NCBI GenBank assembly: GCA_914767715.1
Contig: OU612068.1
Coordinates: 2,234,001 to 2,298,000, forward strand
From: Membranipora membranacea
Lineage: Eukaryota > Bryozoa > Gymnolaemata > Cheilostomatida > Membraniporidae
Reading direction: 5' to 3'
Length of the DNA: 64,000 nucleotides
Shown: in pieces, positions 35,882 to 50,000 of the stretch
Layout: every line of letters begins with the position of its first letter
How positions within the stretch are numbered: the first letter of the stretch is position 1
Made by a program: the position numbers and the translations under genes
The notes under the pieces: generated by a model
Databases searched by the model: none
Told to the model about the DNA's origin: nothing
What the model saw: only the letters and a program-made list of their open reading frames with translations

Positions 35882-38800
35882 TCAATGAGTGTCAACTTGA
35901 CTAAACATTTCAGGTGCGCTAAGTAGAATTATAAAGGAAGCCAGAACTGTGGCTATAGTGAAGAACCAGAGGAGAAACCTGTCTATAACAGTAGCAGCAA
36001 ACTTCCAGTCCTTAGTGATCTGGTCTTCCTCGTCTTGAGACTTCATCTTTTCAGTTATAAATCTAAGTTCTCGTAGAATAGCCCTCAGCTCCGCCCGGGC
36101 TGGGGTAAACTCTGCTGGTGGCTGTAAGGTTGGCTGCTTCTTTATCTGGAGAATAAAAACCGTATATTAGTATAGATGGAGTGAAGTGATCCTGGTTATT
36201 TGAGGCAAGCATGGTTTAGATCAATCTATATAATGCACACAAACAAAACCACAATATGCATGGATTGTCTGCTGAGTCTAGGATTTACCAGTCTTCTACC
36301 AAACAAGTTATTATTCTTATAGTCTGGGTTGTTGATCATAGATATCCGTTATTAAATGCATCCAACAACACGGGCAGAGGATTAAAACTCATACCAATCA
36401 TACAATTGGCCTCAAAAAGCGGTACATTTTACAGTTGACTTACTTACTTACTTGTTAAATGCATCCAAAAACACGAGCTGCGGATTTAAACTCATGCCAA
36501 ACATAAATTCGATCACACAAAGTGTAACATTTTATCGCAGGCTAACCTTGTGACGCTGTTCGTGTATTTTGATTGGATCGTCTCCCCTGAGCAGCAGAGA
36601 TTTACAGTTAGAGTTTTCTATCATCTCACAATCAATCTTAGTCACTTTACTGTCTGTACAGGGCAAGCGCAGCTCGCACCTAAACTCATGTCCCGGCCTG
36701 TCGATCCTCAGAATCCAGGCCAGCCATTCACATATAAACTTCTTCACCTGAAATAAAAAAAGATCAATTTGAATCGCCCTTTTAAAAAATGAGAGCTACA
36801 ATTCAAGCAACTATGGGAAAGTGACAAAAAATCGAAGAAATAAAATCAATGAAACTGTATTTGTAACTTGGTGGGCTTCAACATTTTACCCGCTGTGTAA
36901 TAAATAAAATCTGACAGATATTATAAAGTTCTCACCCATCGAGGCATTGTATGAGTGTCAGATGTCCGGTGATGGTAGTTTAGTACCAGAATTGTAAACA
37001 CCACAGAGAAAGCATTCAGGAACATAACAGCACTGAAGTACAAGGCTGAAACAAAAGATGATTAGGTGCAAGCAAGGTTTGCAGATCATACTCGTTTCGA
37101 CTGTAACCTTTTACACTGGGCAGTGTAATAGTCGTCAGGTCATCTATTGGCTGTTTTAACCCATTGCGTAATACAAGAATTTCTCAATAAGTTAAATAAC
37201 GGTCAATATAATTACATGTTACTGTGAACATCTTGTCATTGCAAGTTTTGAGGTTTGCTTCCTGTCATCTCTACACAGTTTATAGCATGATATATCCCAA
37301 ATCTATCAAAAAACTGCACTTACCTATAAGTGGTACGGCATCAGATGAAGCAGGCAGCGCCTCAGCGACCATCAGTAAGAACACAGTAAGAGACAGCAGA
37401 ATGGTCACACCTGTAACGTATCAAATATCGACTTATATGTCGGGCGTAGCATAGAATACAGTACAGGTGGATACCAAACATGGCAGGGTACCCAGCTCTC
37501 CATGTTTGTGTTGTGTTCTCTTGTCACTACCTTATTACCATTCGTCCTCCTCAAGTCATCATCAAGTCATCGCCTTCAAGTCATCATCAAGTCATCGCCC
37601 TCAAGTCATCGCCCTCAAGTCATCGCCTTCAAGTCATCGTCCTCAAGTCATCGCCCTCAAGTCATCGCCTTCAAGTCATCGGCTTGATTAATAAGTGATA
37701 TTGGCACAAGTTTCAGCTGCCGGCTTAGATATTATGTAAACCAGCTACTCACCAAATGATATCTTCTCTCCAGCATCCGGTGGTATGGTAAAGGTCACCA
37801 GGGTCAAGGCGGCCAACATCAAACAAGGAATAATTATATTGACAACGTAGTACAATTTTCTCCGTCTTATTTTGATAGTGTATGTGATGTCTATATATGG
37901 ATTATCTGGGCAGCATTGATAAGTGATAATATTTCGTTTTGCTGGGACGCCTGCCAATAGATAAAGCAAACCATTAGAACTTTGATAAATCGCTAAAATT
38001 GGCTTTCAGTCCTGCCAATATTGTTTGAATGAGTGAACATCTGAATCTCTTGTCATTGCTAGCTCAAATTGGAATGGTAACCTGGAAATAGTGACTTCTT
38101 AATTATGTTCAGATACAAGAAAAGGTATGTTTTAGATTAAACTATATGAGTATATGAGAGTATATGAGAACTTGGTACTATAGAATTTTTATTGCGTTGT
38201 AAACATCCTCTTTTCAGGATACACCACCACTATCCAGAGTTGAGATAAAAGACTAAACAAACCTAGAAGGTCCCATTCTCCACTCTTCGAGTATCCCTCC
38301 AAGCTTGCTTCTTCCACTCCATCTTTTAGTTTGAGACTTATTTTCGATCCATCATATGACCAAGTCCCAAACATCATGTCGCAGTTTTGATCATCGAAAG
38401 GAAACCAGCGGATGTTCACAGAACATGAGCTCGTGAAAATGGCTGGTGGATTCTGGGATAGATCACCATTAGATCTGATGAGAACATTAACTGGGTAACT
38501 CTGGTCAAACTCGGGATCAGCGCTAAAATATGTACCACATTATTATAATATAATATCAGTTATATGAGCATTTAATAGTCATATAATGGACTATTAAAGA
38601 ACATGTAAATACATATTCATATATATATATATATGTTAATAGAATCAACATCAGCGTATTTATTGCTGGAAGAAGGTAACTCCTGAAATATACATGTAGT
38701 AAGTAATAAATAAAAATCAACTTTGACAAGAGAGCAATGGCGGTGCGATAATTAGTAATAAATAAACCTGTAATCTCCTAGCTCAGATATGATCACAAGA

Positions 38801-40949
38801 CTACATATATGGCTAAATTGGGTTTTGTTCGTCAGGACTTAATTTTCCTTCTTTTTTTACTAGCAAGGAGGAACCAGTTACTTTTTGATAACAGCAAAGA
38901 GAGAATTAGGGGAAAATAAGGTAAAGCTCTTTTATAACAAATATCTGATCAACAGTGTAAGTGTTAGGTTTTTAATTTTACCTGTTGTACATTAGAACAT
39001 CAGGTTTCCATAGATATTTAGGTGGGATCTCGATAACACTTATATTCCCATAATCCTCTTCTTTCCATCTAAGCTTATAATCATTCCAATACTGTAAAAG
39101 ACAAGATGGTTATTACCAGGAGTGTACAAGTTATGAAGGAGATTTTTATACCATAATGAGGTATGAAGTGGAAGCTTAGCCAGCTCCTAAACTGCACTCT
39201 ACATCCAAAAAAAATTGTGCAGACACTTTGATAAATTCCGTCACATTTTTATGACATTCCAATCTATACGCAAAACAAACACTTATATCATCATACTTAC
39301 ATATTCAAGCCAGACCATGGTGATAATCGTTTGATCCTTTTCAACCTAAAAAATAGTGGAAAATTTTATCGGACTCAATTAATAGGGGAACAGAATAAAC
39401 ACCAGTTGAATACGCAAGCTGGTCCTGCCAGACACACTGAGACTTATCACAGAATTTATTGTAGAAACAACCAATGCAAAGGGGATAGACTGCCAAAGTG
39501 CTCTTGTGCAGTTCATAGGGAATTTATATTAGGGAAGACTAACGGATTGCAAAGACGAAAAATGTATGTGGCGCCAATCGCACTAAACTGACCACTTCTA
39601 TCTGCTTCTGAGCAGTACTTAAAGCTTCCTTGGTATAGCCATTTGTATATCAGTTATGATAATAAACTTACCAAGTCAATGATCGAGCGCAGTGTGACTT
39701 TCAAGTCGACTTGTAAAGGTTCACTAGTTATCTCTGAAGGCCGCTCGAGTGAAGTGTAGTTTTCAAACAAGTCTTTTATTAGTCGCACCTCGTCTGGGCC
39801 AGCCTCAGCTCCTGAATATTGATCAAGGAATAAAAACAATTAGATGTGATTAGTAATAATAGGTCCTAAAAGCGAAACAGATCTTTAGATTCCCTATTTC
39901 CTTTATAAAATATATCGCCCATGTAGAAAGAAATGTTAATAATTATTCAAGTGAGCACAACTCCCATCGCATGGCAATTTATATGGCAATAAAATATGCA
40001 AGCCCTGGTTGGAGTATGGCTCAGATTATAGTTTACACCAATCGGACTATTATTGAATGTGGAGCATAGGCCAGCAAAACTGGCGCATCAAGTATCTGTT
40101 AAAGTTATCATGAAGGGAGACTTTTAATTTTTACGTATTGATGCAAATATCATACTACAAAACTATGGTCTACTTTGACGGGAGTCAGTGAGAATTTTTA
40201 CTGTGTCAAGCACTTTTCTGATTGATTGATGGAGAAACTGATGAAGCTGACTCCAACCCTAGGTTAAAGGGTGTGGCAGGTGGTTAACATGATTAGCTCG
40301 GACAAATATAACACATCAGTATTGTTTAGTTGCTTGAGTTGGATCATTATAAGTAAAAAGATAACCAAGTATTAAATATACCACATCAAAATAATCTACA
40401 AGGAAACATATATGGGTCATGTGATGCTAGATGTTAACATTTGTAAATGGTAATGATGGGTGATATATCTATATTATAGTACATGATGTAAATGCCAATT
40501 ATGTAAAATAAAACAGCTGCTTAACAAAACTTTAGGTAAGCCTGGATAAGGATCGAGTTATCACCAGTCTTATATCTAACCAAATTATTAAAATTTTGTT
40601 TCGACAGCTGCCGTAAAGCAAGTCTGTCGGTTGAATACATCAAAGTTTCGCAAGTTTGTTTTGTTACCCCCCTCCACAAAAAATGGCTTTAGATCAGACA
40701 ATATATCCAGCACGGCCAGGCTAGTGTGTACCTGGCATTAAGGGCTTAGAATCTTTACCCACAAAACATATGAAATATGATATGCAGCTAAATTATGACA
40801 TGTCATGTAAGGTCCAATTTTTTACCTGGCAAAATAAGTAAAGACTACGTCATCATAGATTACTCACGCAATATGGAGAAAGAGAAAACAGCCAGTGTCG
40901 TAATCATAACTTTCACAATCATACTCGTAATCGACGTATCAACAACCAT
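35882..40949 (-). CDS. nicotinic acetylcholine receptor alpha7-type subunit 2
   Basis: Ten exons, minus strand: 40949-40868 (ATG), 39811-39672, 39345-39301, 39091-38982, 38522-38263, 37950-37753, 37410-37324, 37045-36936, 36747-36547 and 36145-35882 (TGA). They total 1497 nt, 498 residues. The N terminus is [20 protein letters not shown], with a hydrophobic run before [10 protein letters not shown]. Loop A is [10 protein letters not shown]. The Cys-loop has cysteines in [17 protein letters not shown]. Loop B is GTWSYDG, with Ser where the others have Thr, and loop C is [10 protein letters not shown]2 is [36 protein letters not shown] follows M3, and [17 protein letters not shown] lies at M4. 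Two donors are non-consensus but usable (GTTTGT at 38262, GTTAGC at 36546). It is the closest paralogue of the gene at 47009-52968, with the same exon-intron structure. Confidence 0.95.
36352..36546. repeat. diverged tandem duplication of about 100 bp
   Basis: Segments starting at 36352 and 36455 both begin TTAAATGCATCCAA and continue in parallel (AACACGGGC versus AACACGAGC, then ACTCATACC versus ACTCATGCC) up to ACATTTTA. The second copy abuts the donor of exon 36547-36747, so the duplication copied intron sequence just downstream of the exon. A short TTAC run sits between the copies. Confidence 0.7.
37551..37682. repeat. minisatellite, unit TCAAGTCATCGCCY
   Basis: Ten head-to-tail copies of a 14-bp unit; two copies are 11-bp short forms (TCAAGTCATCA). 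The tract lies in an intron of the second alpha7-type gene. All three plus-strand frames stay open across it, giving artefactual SSHRPQVIA-like proteins that are not genes. Confidence 0.95.
38619..38634. repeat. AT dinucleotide repeat
   Basis: Eight AT units in an intron of the second alpha7-type gene. A similar TA run lies at 47463-47480 in an intron of the third. Confidence 0.9.
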
Positions 40950-43900
40950 TCTGTATAAAATATAAAAACCTTGTTGGCTTAAGAAACAACGATCCTATTT
41001 CAGAGTGCATTTTGCAGCAACCTGCAAATTAAATTCAAATTAAAGCAATCAAAACAAGTGGAATTAGCCTAATCAATTCCCTAAATACCTCTGAAGTTTG
41101 TTCATTTAACTAATCGAGTAAATGGACAGAAGAGATATAAATACTAATTTAATGAGATTGTCCATTGTTTTTTAATTTATTTAGTTTCCCAATGTGCGCT
41201 TGCTCGAGGGTCAGGCACTTTTATGAGCAAGAGAGAAAAATCAGAGACCGATTAGTAAGGAGAAAGGTTTCTGATTTCTGAATAGGTATTGATCATCAGT
41301 GATCATGAGCGGGCATCGATAGATGTGTAGGAATTTCATAACTCAATGGCCACTAGTCAACTCTCTCCAATCTTGTTCTGAACACCAAATTGAAACAAAA
41401 ATAAACTCTTCGGTCATTGACTAATAAGGCGACCCCCCAGCACACAACAGCACAAATTTTGCAATCATTTATTCATGCCGGAATGATCAAAGCAAATTTT
41501 TCACATGAAACAGGTTATTAGGTATTCTCGGTACTTGTGGCCTGCTACAAGCTTCACTCGGGTTTGGTCTGTTTGGCTCTGTGAAACTTTTCAAACTACG
41601 CTGATTGCTATTGTAATACAAGAAGAGATTTATGGTTTTGATACTCACTGATATTCACTGTGTCAACGGACATTCTTTTTTTTAAAAGAAGCAGATTTAT
41701 TCCATCAAATATATACAGCAGACAAATGAAATCTCAGTCTGCACCCACAATCAACAAACCAGGAAATAAGATTCTATTAAGCGTGAAAGTTGAGCCAGCG
41801 GCCGTGTTTGTGACCACTGATTCACAGAACAGCAGTCTCAGACAACTTGAGCTCACAGGCACACACAACAAAGTTCTGATTCGTTTCAGTTGGTTTTATT
41901 AAATTCACCAATACCATCCCCTCCATATTTGGAATTTATTCACAACAAAGTAACAAAATGGGAATGTTTTCTTCGATAATTGTGCTGCGGTCGATGACGC
42001 CATTCAATGACAGACATAGAACAGATAAAACTAACAGCCTCATTTGGCCAAATCGAGATTGCCGACAGATTATTGTGTCGTAAGTTGAAAAAGATGTGTT
42101 CAGTTATAAAAACAGAGATTTGTCACGATAGGTCCCAAATAGTTAACAAACCATAACTTATTGCCATAACCAATAAAAAGTTGATTTTAGGTTCTTAGTA
42201 AAAATAATCAATGTATAGAGAATTTATTTGAGCTCACCTTAGAGTTGATAGTGCACTTGTAGACACTATTGAAGAGGTCTATCTCATGACAGATGGTGTA
42301 CTTACGCACTGGCTGCGATTTAATATAAACCTCCTTGAGCCCAAACATTCTATACTATGTACATGTATGTGTAATACAAGCAGCCAACAACATAGCCAAG
42401 AGGTTTGTTAGCCCTAACGGTCTCTATTCAAGAGGTAATGAATACAAACTACACCCCCAACTAATTGGATTCTTTCCTGCTACTAAAGCTAGGGCTATGA
42501 AAAGAAATATAAGGGTTTTATTTATTTTGGCTGCTTGTGTTATATCACATGTTCAATGATACTCAAGAATCGAAAGACAAACCGAGAGAAATGTGTTATT
42601 ATGTACCAGGATTTTCTCTGTGGACAATAGCACTCTCACTCTTCAGTACTGAGAGGCTCTTTTTGTAAGGGATTTAGTGATAAAGCCTACTTGTTTCAAG
42701 TGTGAATAATCGAGAGGATTAAACACACAAGTGCGCGGATCAGACTCGTGTTACATGACGTAACGCTGGGAAACAAGCGAAAAGAAGCTGACACTCAGAC
42801 TCAATGAACCGTTTTGTTGATGACTGGGATTATCCTGGGTGGTAATTATCCCTAGTGTAATTAGTTATGGGGGTATATTAGTTAAATTTTGGTTGAAAGC
42901 TTCAAGTATAGAAATATCAGTGCCTGGAGATATTTAGACTATGTGTATGAGTAGTTAGCTGCTGATACGTTTGGCTGACAGGTAGATATATGCATGGATT
43001 ACGCTGCTGAGTTTGTCTGTCTGTATAATGATGAGAAAATAGGCCCCTATAATCCCGATATCAACAGTGTAGATTGGGTATCGCCTTATTTTACCCTTTA
43101 CAGTTTCCTCATATAATATGAATATATATATTATATGTAAATGTGTGTGTGTATTTGTAAATAAATGTGTACATGTATCAAATATATTAAGGTAGATCCT
43201 GAGGTTGATTATGCCTTTCTGTACACTGTTTGTGGCTGTGGTTCTACTGAATGAGGGCCGCCTAACAATTCTATTCAATGTATGTGTAGCTGTGGTTGTG
43301 TTTGTTGCTTGGGTGCGCGGGTCCCGTGAGGGTTTGGTGACGGTAGAGTATGTTTTGTTCAGCTTGTCGGTAATTGGGCCCTGTTAGTGAGTTGGCTATA
43401 TTCAGTGTGGGGTCTATCATGCGTTGAGATGCCCTGCTCCTCAGTGCAGGTTTGGATCTTGTACCATCATGTTACGAAGGTCAACTTCGAAATGTTATTG
43501 ACAAGTAGTACTGAGATAAGAGTCATTTCAATCCTCAACGGCATCGTTATTTGATAACGTGATTTGATGTCAATGTGTACTGGCTTTAATGCAATTTGAT
43601 GTCTATCTCATCATTTACTCTATTATCTTTTTCTTTATAATCTCATCATCATCTGTTTCGTCATCTTGATTGAAATTTTTTGTTTCCATTTTCTTTATTT
43701 TTCTTGGCTGATTTTGTGAAACATTCTCATCGAATGAAAATCAAGCCAATAAAAAAAAAATTTACACACCATTTTCCTTTGTTAATAGTTCAACTTTTCC
43801 TTTTGAAGCTTCACCGATTAAAGAATAAAAATAAAATATTATAACATCAACCTATATCTCACTGGTTGGCTCACATCCACCAACCAAACATCCTGCCTGC

Positions 43901-46900
43901 ACTGCTGTGACAAATCAATCAGCCACAAATTGAAATTCAAATTGCCTAATTGCCACTGGCAATTAAAGTATGAGTCATTTTATCGAATTAATGAGACAGA
44001 AAGTCTATTATTGATAAAGGTGGATGGTGGAGTCAAATTCAAGGCTCAAGACATTTTAGTTGCGAATAGCATATCATGTTCAAAACCATTTTACGTCACG
44101 TCATAATAAGTTTTTTTGTGTGAATTGATCATACGATGTGGAATTATAAACAATGATTTGTAACCTATCATAGAAATTGATAGATTGTAAAAGTTTTTGT
44201 TGGCAGGTAGTATTAAAGGTTTCCTATAAAGTACTCTTTAAAAGACATACACACCAATATTCAACAAGTAGCTCATATATCATCATCGCCAATCGCCATA
44301 GACCATCACACTGATCACGTGATATACCATTGCATGTATATCTCTGATCGATAGAGAGTGAATTAATTCACTTAGCTTGAGTGCAGCTGAAATTCAGTAT
44401 TTAGGAGACGTATGGATGATTACCCAAACTTTTGGATATACACTTATCATTTTCTCATTCTTTGTTAAAATATTCTAATTTATATTTAGAAAATCTGATA
44501 TCACCTTTTAACAGTTTTAGAAGAGCATTTAGCACATGTTTTTGACAAGAAAAGTGACATCGAAACTGTGTATTGCTTGCCTAAGCTCAGAGGAGAGAAC
44601 TAATAATTCAGAGCTAGGTAATTCTGTTTCGATCATGTCTGTTTGATAAAATTAAAGTTGTCTTATCTTTCAGCCAAATGTTGGTGCTCAATATTTGCGA
44701 CAGAAGCTCTATCGATCAGAGATACACATACTAATAGTGTAATCTCGAAATCAGTGTGATAGACCATCAAGAACTGACGCATTTTTTTTTCAGTTTTGCG
44801 TAACTCAAAACACGCTGTCAAAAGGAACATTGTTGAAAAGAATACATTTTTTATAAACACACAGGAAATGTCAACAAGTTTTGCACCGCATAAGCAGTTT
44901 CCCTCAAATTGCTCAAAATTCTTATTTTAGGAAGGTCACAAATATGGTGTTTTCTGCATGCTGTTGCATTCAATTCTGGGTATAATGATTTGCCTTGCAG
45001 AAGTCCACAGCAAGACTGTTGATTTTGCACTAATTCAAACAGCATACAGCTATATTGAGAAATGGCTCATGGCATATAAAACATATATACACTATTTTAT
45101 TTGGTAGGCAACATCATCCTGGACGTATGTAGGAATGCATGTTATGAAAATATATTTTATCCCCTCCCCTCTCAGGCTGCAAGCCCTCGCCATCAGCCTC
45201 GTTAGCTCCTGGATTTTCTGATGGAAGGTAGGTTTGCACAAGATTAAGTTAAATCCAATTGCCTGCACTCTAGTTTCTCCCCATCCACTGATCACAACGG
45301 CTTGACCAGTTGAGGGGAGCAACTCCGAATGCAGTCAAATGGACTAAACTTGGTCTAGGTTTACACAAACTTCCTCCAGCCTCAAAGTATGAGACTACAA
45401 CACATACACTACTGTGTACACACAGATATAACCCACCACACACACTACCTCAGAGCGGGCCATTAATACTTGTTTGTTTTATGTGATTGAATTATATTTT
45501 GAATCAAAAACACACATGGAAAATGATACTGTAATAGTTATATACATACAAAACTGCAAGGCACCAAGGTATAGAGCAAAATATAATTCAATCAATCATA
45601 GAGGCAAAAATGAGCACAACAAGTTCTCAAACTACTCAATCTCTTGTATGAATATAAGTTACTGATGAACGGATACAAGAATAGAAATATTACGGAAGCA
45701 ATAATAAGTTTTATGGAAGAGATTTATAAATATAATCAGAAGTGTATTATTATTGATATTATTATGGTGACAAATAAATAAATTTTATCCATTATACCGC
45801 GCATTTAATTCACCCCCAGCATGGGAGGGCAAATCCAGACGGTCATTAACTTTCGCCAAACTTGAAATTGGCAAAACTGCTAAGATATAATGAAAAGAAC
45901 ATACACACAAACATAAGATATATACTATTGGAGAGCAGTAGGGATAAAAAGAAAACATGTTTCTATGGTAGCGGTAAGTGACAAGGTACACTTTGGATCT
46001 ATATTTTATAGGTATATATGTTGTTGTTCCCTTTGGTAGTCCTTTTTTTTCAGCGATGACCTGATTTTAAACGAAACATTCAGTACTAGCTAGTGCTGAT
46101 ATAATACTGGATGATACATGATCGATTGATAAAAACCCTCTGGGCAATACATTTATTTGAAGTTTTTTATAATTTGCTAAACATCTTAAGAGTAGATAAC
46201 ACACATTTAAAACCTGAAAACCATTTGTCATGGGTGTGCCTCAGACATCGATAGATAAATGTAGCCGTAATGAGACTCTTGAACAAAGTATTTACAGCTA
46301 CAGGATGTAATCAGGATTGACACCCAAACATATTCTTAACCGCTACGGGATTGATAGGAACCTCAGGCTACAGGATATACAGGAGCCTAAGGCTACAGGA
46401 TCGACAGGAACCACAGGTCGGCTAGAGATTAGACTCATGCATACTTTCATACGTGTCCAACAGAGGGAATCAAGCAGAGGTTATATTCTTAGTAGATGAA
46501 ATGTCATCATTTTGTATCACAGAAAGGAAGGATAGTCTGGATAGGAAGGGTTGTTGAGTCAGTCAGAAATAAAGAATGCACTCTTTAGGATGGTTGTAGG
46601 CCTCTGAAACGAAAGATAGCACCAAAATAAGTGATGCGAAAGCAGAAGGGATTATTAAGGTCTATTAGACCCTGAACTAAAGGAGTTCAATGAAAATATC
46701 ATTTCACCAAGTGAAGGCTGCTTCTTTTCTATTGTCTGAAAGTAAAATAGAAAGTCCCACTCCCTGATTAATATAGATTGTCACCAAGCAATGCATTATA
46801 GGATCCGAGCAATGCATCATGGGACACATGAGGTGCTTTGAATTTTTTACCATATTTAGGAATCACAAACTTGACGATTCGAGTTTTGCCATTGAGGTTG

Positions 46901-47008
46901 AGATCAATGCGGATTGAAATTACAGTAAAACACTGACACATGAAAACCAATCATTTAAAGTTAAACTTGTTCAGCCTCACAAGCCAGTGATCAACTCCTA
47001 ACATATAC
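40950..47008. other. large intergenic interval between alpha7-type genes 2 and 3
   Basis: About 6 kb without a recognisable exon on either strand. It holds GT-rich and TATA-rich simple sequence near 43120-43170 and a three-copy repeat at 46341-46415. Open frames such as 42955-43278 (minus) coincide with low-complexity sequence and look like chance. Confidence 0.45.
46341..46415. repeat. three-copy 25-bp tandem repeat
   Basis: Diverged copies at 46341-46365, 46366-46390 and 46391-46415 follow the pattern GGCTACAGGATNNACAGGA plus CCTNA. It lies 330 bp or more downstream of the third alpha7-type gene's stop codon. No function is evident. Confidence 0.85.
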
Positions 47009-50000
47009 TTACAGGGGTGTTGTAGAGCTGAACATATCGGGAGCTGCCAGCAGGATAGCTACTGAAGCGAGAGCTGTCGCTATAGCAAAGAACCAGAGGA
47101 GGAATCTATCAATAACAGCTCCAGCAAACTTCCAGTCGCTAGTCACCTGATCATCCTCATCCTGGGATTTCATCCTTTCTGTGACAAACCTGAGCTCTTT
47201 GAGGATAGCTCTCAGCTCATAACGAGTTGGACTGAAGTCACTGGCAATACTTCTAGCATCTATCTTTAGCTGTAAACCAGATAAAGAAGCATAAAGTCAC
47301 ACTGTGATTAGTTCCATAATACGTTAAATATAATTATGATTGTCTCAAAGTCTAAAAAAATGGCCTTTGGAGTTGTCTATTTTATGTCCATGAAAACATA
47401 ATTCCAACTTTTTGGAAAATCTCTTTCATATTGCAAAACACACACAAGCCTTATTGCTTTTAATATATATATATATATATTGATGCCTGCGTTTGCTGGC
47501 TGACCCAGAGGAAAACCAGTATATTAGACGAGTATGTTAAGTTTCATGTATATTACCTTATGTTGAGTGAAATCTTTTCCGTTCATATGTGGCGTTCGTG
47601 GAAGACTTGGACTGAATTCTGGGTTGTCATCGTTAGCCAGCAGGCTCTTACAGTTGATATCGCTAAGCTCCATCTCTCTGTTTCTATCCTTCTGTCTGCT
47701 GCCAGAGCAGCACCCTCCCTCCACACACATCGTTCTGCTGGTGAATTTGTGTCCAGGTCTCTCCATTCTAAGTATCCAAGCTAACCACTCACATACGCCC
47801 TTCTTAACCTGTAAGAAAATAAACATCACACCATGTATTACATGCTCTGATAGATTCCTATTTTTGAAGTGAAGAATTCGAAACATTACTGCTCTGGGGA
47901 GCAAAGTGTTTATCACATCGTTAGTGTGAACTTGAACCAAACCATGCAATCACAACAACAACAAACAAGTGATTTGTAATTTACCAGGTGTTATAAAGTA
48001 TAATAATCAGTAATTTAATTTGATAGTTTATTTTTACGCAGTCTGTGGGCGTATGTTATACTGAAACAGCAGTGCTTATCCTTACCCAAGTTGGCATAGT
48101 GTGGGTTTCAGAAGTTCGGTGATGATAGTTCAGAACCCAGACAGTAAATATCACGGAGGCAGCATTCAACAACATGACAGCACTGAAGTACAAGGCTGTC
48201 AAAGATAAACATAGATATTACATAACTCTCACCAAACAGCAAGTAACGGTTATGACAGCAAAAAAAGTAGTATGATGCACCGCTATCTTATTGGTTGATA
48301 ATTATTCATGAGGATTGTTAACGATGGGTCACCTGGTCAGATATTCACCTGATCTTCCAAAAAATATTATCTTGTTTTTTGTTCATTGAGGAGCTTTATT
48401 ATCAATGTACAGGTACCCATAGGTCTTGGACACCAATAGCTTAATCTTTCGATGATTTCATAATATACTTAGCTTACCTATAAGCGGTACAGCATCAGAT
48501 GAAGCAGGCAGCGCCTCAGCTACCATCAATAAGAACACAGTAAGAGACAGCAGAATGGTCACACCTGGTGGTAAAATAAGTTGGTATACAATGTTGAATT
48601 GGTTGTGGTTCAGAATTCTGGAAATGGGCTGTCTTGGATCTTTGAATCCAAATTTATTTTCTTATAGATATATTGGCAAAGCTTAGAACATTATTATGCT
48701 TCGAAATGATTTATGCAAAGCTGATAACTTCAATTCCAAATTCATTATATGTTATACTTCTATATTTTACATCAATGACAGAGAATCTCCAGACAGTCAA
48801 GTTCAACTCACTTTTCCAACTGACTTAGACATATTTTAGCAATAAAAAATTCCCTCATGCAATGAAAACCAGAAAACAAGAAGCAAGAAAAGACAACTCA
48901 CCAAATGAGATTTTTTCTCCTGCATCAGGTGGGATTGTAAATGTAACCAGAGTAAGAGCGGCCAGCATAAGACAGGGGAGGACGATGTTAACCAAGTAGT
49001 AAAGTTTTCTTCTCCTGATGTTTATGTAGAACGTGATGTCAACGTAAGGATTGTCTGGGCAGCAGTCGTAATATACGACGTGACGCTCCGCTGGAAAGCC
49101 TGTAAAATAACATATATTTATGATAATTTGACTTTTAAGCCCTTGCTGAAAAGTCTCAACCCCATAAAATGCTGCAATATAGGTAATTATTAACAACGCC
49201 ACTAATGAAAGATTTTGAGCGTCGCAAACCAGCACCAAAAAATTAAACTGTAAACTGCAGTAGCCTGGGAGCTATAGCTAAACATTAGTATACTCACCGA
49301 TCAAGTCCCATTCACCGCTCCTCGAGTACCCGTCTAAACTTCCGTTTTCTGAATCATCTTTGACTTGAAGGTCGATCTTATTTCCGTCATATGTCCATGA
49401 TCCAAACTTCAGTGTACACGTCTGGTCGTCAAAAGGGAACCACTTGATGTCGATAGGGCACGAGCTGGTGAAGATACCTGGGGGAGTCTGAGTTACGGTG
49501 CCGTCATTATATACCACCATGTTTACTGGGTAACTTCCATCAAAGGCAGGATCAGCGCTATATTATATACAGAAACAAAGTTAGGTATGTATGAAATTCT
49601 GTTTTTGATGCATTGAATTAAAAAAATTAGGAATGGGTGAAAATTGAACTGAATGAGGTGAATCATGATGTCTTTTAGGAATGTAAAACCTGCAAAGTTC
49701 TGCTGTAATATTTCAAATAATATATGAATATTTAAATAACAGAAATCCTGACAAAATCAAAGGATGTATGGGGGTGGGACAACTCTCATGACTACATATT
49801 GAGTGCTTTGCCAACACAATATTTTAACTTGATACAACTTCAATCACATGAAATCCTGTAGAAATTAAAACCATTCAGCTTGCTAAAAGTTCAGGAGGTT
49901 TCATAATGTTTCAATTTTCATAGTTGGCACCATGTTGAGCTCATGTGAATGACCTCAGATACATGCCTATTACTGCTAATCAGCGGCTGATTGAGCCCAG

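Noticed and set aside
37467-37698. Overlapping SSHRPQVIA-like open frames
   Set aside because: Artefacts of the 14-bp minisatellite in an intron.
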